DNA from: CAZEBW01 sp964510205
Lineage (GTDB): Bacteria; Chloroflexota; Anaerolineae; VGOG01
NCBI GenBank assembly: GCA_964510205.1
Contig: CAZEBW010000058.1
Location: forward strand, 1 to 23,394
DNA length: 23,394 nt
Reading direction: 5' to 3'
Positions 20,804 through 23,394 of the stretch are shown here, piece after piece. Position numbers and translations under genes: made by a program. The notes below the pieces were generated by a model. It searched no databases. It was given only the letters and a program-made list of their open reading frames with translations, and was not told the DNA's origin. How positions within the stretch are numbered: the stretch's first letter is position 1; every line of letters starts with the position of its first letter.

Positions 20804-23131
20804 ATGTCAACCACTGAAGAATCTACAAACAGACTTAACCAGATTTCCCCATCCCCCGCGCGCCGCCTGTGGTGGTTGGTTCCCGCGGCAGCGCTCATCG
20901 CAGCGCTCATTGCCGCAGGACTGTTCGTCAACCAGCGCTGGCAAGCCTACCAAGACTACATGGCCCGCATCCGGCCTGGGGTGAGCATCGCCGGCCTGGA
21001 CGTGGGCGGGATGACGCCCGACGAGGCCGGCGCGCTGGTGCGCCAGGAGTGGGAGGAACCGCTGGCCCAACCCATCGAGCTTCGCCGGGCGGCGATTCCG
21101 CACCTTGATCACGCCCGGGAGCTCGACCCGTCCGCCGTGGACTTCACCGTGCTGACTGAGGACATGGCAGCAGAAGCGGCCGCCGTCGGCGCAGACACCC
21201 GCTTCAGCGATTTCCTGTTTCAAACCCCGCCGCCTCTCGATGGGTCGCACGACGTGCCTTTGCAAACCGACTTCGACCGCGCGCTGCTGGCCGACTTCGT
21301 GGATGGTCTCGCCGCAGACGTTGATCGCCCGCTGCGGGAGCACCGCCTCAGCGCCGACGACCTGGCCTTCTACCCCGGCCAGCCGGGTCTGGAGCTCGAC
21401 CGCGCAGAGGCCGCGGAGAGGATCGCCGCCGCCCTCCCCAATCCACAGACACGCACTGTTACGCTGCCCGTGGCCGTCATCGAGGCTGCGCCCCTGGACG
21501 AGGCCGACCTGCGTTCCGAGCTGGAGGCCATCGCCGCCAGCGTTGACCGCCCAGTGCGGGAGCACCGCCTCAGCGCGGAAGACCTGGCCTTCTATCCCGG
21601 CCAGGCGGGGGTCGAGCTGGATCGCGATGAGGCCGTGGCCAAGATCACCGCTGCCCTATCCGAGGGAGAGACACAACCCATCGAGCTGCCCGTAGAAACT
21701 GTCGAGGTCACGCCGCTGGACGAGGCCGAGTTGCGCGCCCAGTTAGAGGAGATCGCAGCAGGCGTTGACCAGCCAGCGCAAGAGCATCGCCTCAGCGCCG
21801 ACGACCTAGCCTTCTACCCCGGCCAGCCGGGCCTCAAGCTGGACCGCTATGAGGCCGTGGCCAGGATCACCGCCGCCCTGGCCAACGCCGCCAGTGAAGT
21901 GCACTGGCCACGGCCCATCGAGCTGCCCGTTGCCGTGGTCGAGGTCGCGCCGCTGGACGAAGTTGACCTGCGCTCTCAACTGGAAGCCGTCGCCGCGGCC
22001 TACGACGTCCCGCCCAAGCCGGCCCAGCCCATGAGCACCACCCTGGAAGACGATGGGCGGTGGCCCGAGGAGTGGACGCCGCCCGACGCCGACCTGACCA
22101 TCTACGACTTCCAGCCGGGGCGGATGGGGCGCGCGCTGGACGTGGAAGCCTCGCTGACGGCCATCACCGCTGCCCTGGCCTCCGATGCCATTGGGCCTAC
22201 GGCTCTGATCACCACAAACGTGGCTCCAATGCCGCTCGCCCTGTCCGATCTCAAGCCGCTGCTGCTCGATATCAGCAGCGACTTCAGCGGCACGACCGGC
22301 CTGTACGTCCAGGACCTCTCCAGCGGCGAGCAACTGACCCACAACACCCACGTGGTGTACGCCGGCATGAGCCTGCTCAAGGCTGGCATCCTGCTCACCG
22401 CCTACCGCACCTGGGACGGCGATCTGCCTGACGACATTGCGCTCAACGTCTCTTACATGATCTCCGAGAGCATCAACGCCGCCTCCAACCTGGTGCTGAT
22501 GGGCATCGGTGGCGGGGACGCCACGGAGGGGGTGAAGGTGGTCAACGAGACCTTCCGCGACCTGGGAATGGCCCGCACTTTCATGCGCCAGCCCTATTAC
22601 GTCGAAGGGGGGACGCATTGGCCGCCCATCCCCCAACCCGAGCTGCCTGAGGTGGAGGCGCCGGCTGCCGAGGCCGCATCCGCTTCCGAGGCCGCATCCG
22701 CTTCCGAGGCGGCTATTGACACCCACCCCGATCCCATGATGCAGACCCGGCTGGCCGACCTGGCTGTGCTGTGGGAGGCGATGTACCGGGGATGCCAGGG
22801 CGAAGGCGAACTGCTAAAAGCTTACGACAATCTGAGCGCCGAGGACTACTGCGAGATGCTGGATTGGTTGAAGACCAATCCCATACGCAGCGTCATTGGG
22901 GCCAGCGTCCCAGAAGAGATACCCATCGCCCACAAACACGGCTGGATAGGCGACACCCGCTCCGACATCGGCATCGTCTTCACTCCGCAGGGCGATTACC
23001 TGTTCGGCCTGTTCCTGTGGGAGGACACGGACTGGATCAACTGGGATCGCTGCTTCCCCATCTTCCGCCGCCTGTCGGCCACGGTCTACAATTACTTCAC
23101 CCACGCCTCCGAAATGGTGCGCGATGAGTAA
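20804..23131 (+). CDS. Second membrane-anchored serine hydrolase, with triplicated YoaR-like modules
   Basis: The 775-residue protein has a membrane helix (about 24-46), a YoaR/PG_binding_4-like domain beginning PGVSIAGLDVGG, and three tandem modules of 74-79 residues (about 173-399). Each module contains EHRLSADDLAFYPGQ and ends LPVxxVExxPLDE. A beta-lactamase-fold domain follows with S523-L-L-K526, a SINAASN segment and K711-H-G713. It is a paralogue of the hydrolase at 15904-17316 and differs mainly by the module expansion and an Ala/Ser/Glu insert from an 18-bp tandem repeat near 22670. It probably acts on peptidoglycan outside the membrane. GAGG lies five bases before the ATG. Confidence 0.87.
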   Translation: MSTTEESTNRLNQISPSPARRLWWLVPAAALIAALIAAGLFVNQRWQAYQDYMARIRPGVSIAGLDVGGMTPDEAGALVRQEWEEPLAQPIELRRAAIPHLDHARELDPSAVDFTVLTEDMAAEAAAVGADTRFSDFLFQTPPPLDGSHDVPLQTDFDRALLADFVDGLAADVDRPLREHRLSADDLAFYPGQPGLELDRAEAAERIAAALPNPQTRTVTLPVAVIEAAPLDEADLRSELEAIAASVDRPVREHRLSAEDLAFYPGQAGVELDRDEAVAKITAALSEGETQPIELPVETVEVTPLDEAELRAQLEEIAAGVDQPAQEHRLSADDLAFYPGQPGLKLDRYEAVARITAALANAASEVHWPRPIELPVAVVEVAPLDEVDLRSQLEAVAAAYDVPPKPAQPMSTTLEDDGRWPEEWTPPDADLTIYDFQPGRMGRALDVEASLTAITAALASDAIGPTALITTNVAPMPLALSDLKPLLLDISSDFSGTTGLYVQDLSSGEQLTHNTHVVYAGMSLLKAGILLTAYRTWDGDLPDDIALNVSYMISESINAASNLVLMGIGGGDATEGVKVVNETFRDLGMARTFMRQPYYVEGGTHWPPIPQPELPEVEAPAAEAASASEAASASEAAIDTHPDPMMQTRLADLAVLWEAMYRGCQGEGELLKAYDNLSAEDYCEMLDWLKTNPIRSVIGASVPEEIPIAHKHGWIGDTRSDIGIVFTPQGDYLFGLFLWEDTDWINWDRCFPIFRRLSATVYNYFTHASEMVRDE
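21320..22000. repeat. Three tandem coding repeats of about 222 bp
   Basis: Units at 21320-21541, 21542-21763 and 21764-22000 share most codons; the third carries five extra residues. High DNA similarity points to recent duplication within the second serine hydrolase gene. Confidence 0.9.
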
Positions 23132-23173
23132 ACGGAAGTTGGATATTGGAGATTGGAGATTGGCTGGTCTCCT

Positions 23174-23292
23174 GAGACTCAGTAGATCCAGTTTTGCTCG
23201 GCCTGGATCGCCAGATCCAGGCCAAAGGCGGGGAAGGCAACCGCAGGTTGCACGCAATCCCCTTAGAGCAATTTTGGATCCGCTGAGTCTAG
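23174..23292. repeat. Composite repeat after the last hydrolase gene
   Basis: GACTCAGTAGATCCA near 23176 is inverted (one to two mismatches) as TGGATCCGCTGAGTC near 23275. The interior carries CCTGGATC/GATCCAGG and the 25-bp word shared with 17320-17428. A GATTGGA tandem run precedes it (23142-23162). Confidence 0.65.
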
Positions 23293-23394
23293 GGACAGCA
23301 CTTCTGTTGCTGCTTCTAACCGCCATCCAATGCACACCAGCTAACTCTCCCCCTCCCCCCATCACCCCATCTCCCACTCTCCCCATCACCCCGT
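23274..23394 (+). CDS. Start of a probable lipoprotein gene, cut by the window edge
   Basis: The frame from a TTG at 23274 reads MDPLSLGTALLLLLLTAIQC and then a Pro/Thr/Ser-rich stretch up to the window end. That is a plausible lipoprotein signal with Cys at about residue 20 and a linker like those of the other surface proteins here. The ribosome site is weak and the frame stays open upstream through the repeat at 23174-23292, so the true start is unsure. The DNA of the linker is a C-rich tandem run and may be non-coding. Confidence is limited because no downstream domain is visible. Confidence 0.4.
   Translation, partial: MDPLSLGTALLLLLLTAIQCTPANSPPPPITPSPTLPITP

Overview
The window is a mostly ordinary bacterial chromosome segment of roughly 60% G+C carrying 20 protein genes, one of them cut by the right edge, and four tRNA genes. 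Exported proteins with long Thr/Pro (TPTPT-type) linkers, LysM proteins with a membrane anchor, YoaR-like serine hydrolases and many short palindromic repeat families suggest an uncultured Chloroflexota (Anaerolineae-like) bacterium. That assignment is inferred from protein style; there is no rRNA here.

Layout. 1-2100: HD-domain protein and zinc-ribbon/LysM membrane protein (+). 2100-3000: tRNA-fMet and tRNA-Met from one strong promoter, an FtsB/DivIC-like division protein and tRNA-Leu(CAG), all on the minus strand. 3030-5095: orphan oligopeptide-type ABC substrate-binding protein and SecG (-). 5126-6448: a divergent promoter pair and tyrS (+). 6629-10087: a fused [2Fe-2S]/molybdopterin xanthine-dehydrogenase-family enzyme and an SdpI-like membrane protein (-). 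10111-11166: a RAYT transposase (REP-associated Y1/HUH) with four 112-bp structured repeats. 11229-12427: dodecin, Ig-like lipoprotein and tRNA-Arg(TCT) (-). 12460-15355: a tight three-gene operon of a large possible winged-helix protein, a small protein and a ThiF/MoeB-like E1 enzyme (-). 15585-23394: plus-strand DUF2007 gene, then a cell-envelope block. That block holds two paralogous serine hydrolases, a lipoprotein that appears to fuse an M14 carboxypeptidase, a propeller-like region and an M23 endopeptidase, a GIY-YIG gene among palindromes, and the start of another lipoprotein.

The most unusual aspect is the density and placement of palindromic repeats. At least seven different families occur in 23 kb. 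Several lie inside coding sequence in frame: a 98-bp element with perfect 15-bp inverted ends in the M14/M23 gene, a 21-bp tandem repeat in the molybdenum enzyme, and an inverted repeat in a lipoprotein leader. One element supplies the stop codons of both convergent genes tyrS and the molybdenum hydroxylase. Two separate nuclease genes, RAYT (HUH) and GIY-YIG, each sit between palindromes and are candidates for mobilising them.

The envelope block could act together in peptidoglycan remodelling. The ThiF operon is the best candidate for an undescribed biochemical system. All functional statements come from motifs read by eye; no database search was possible.
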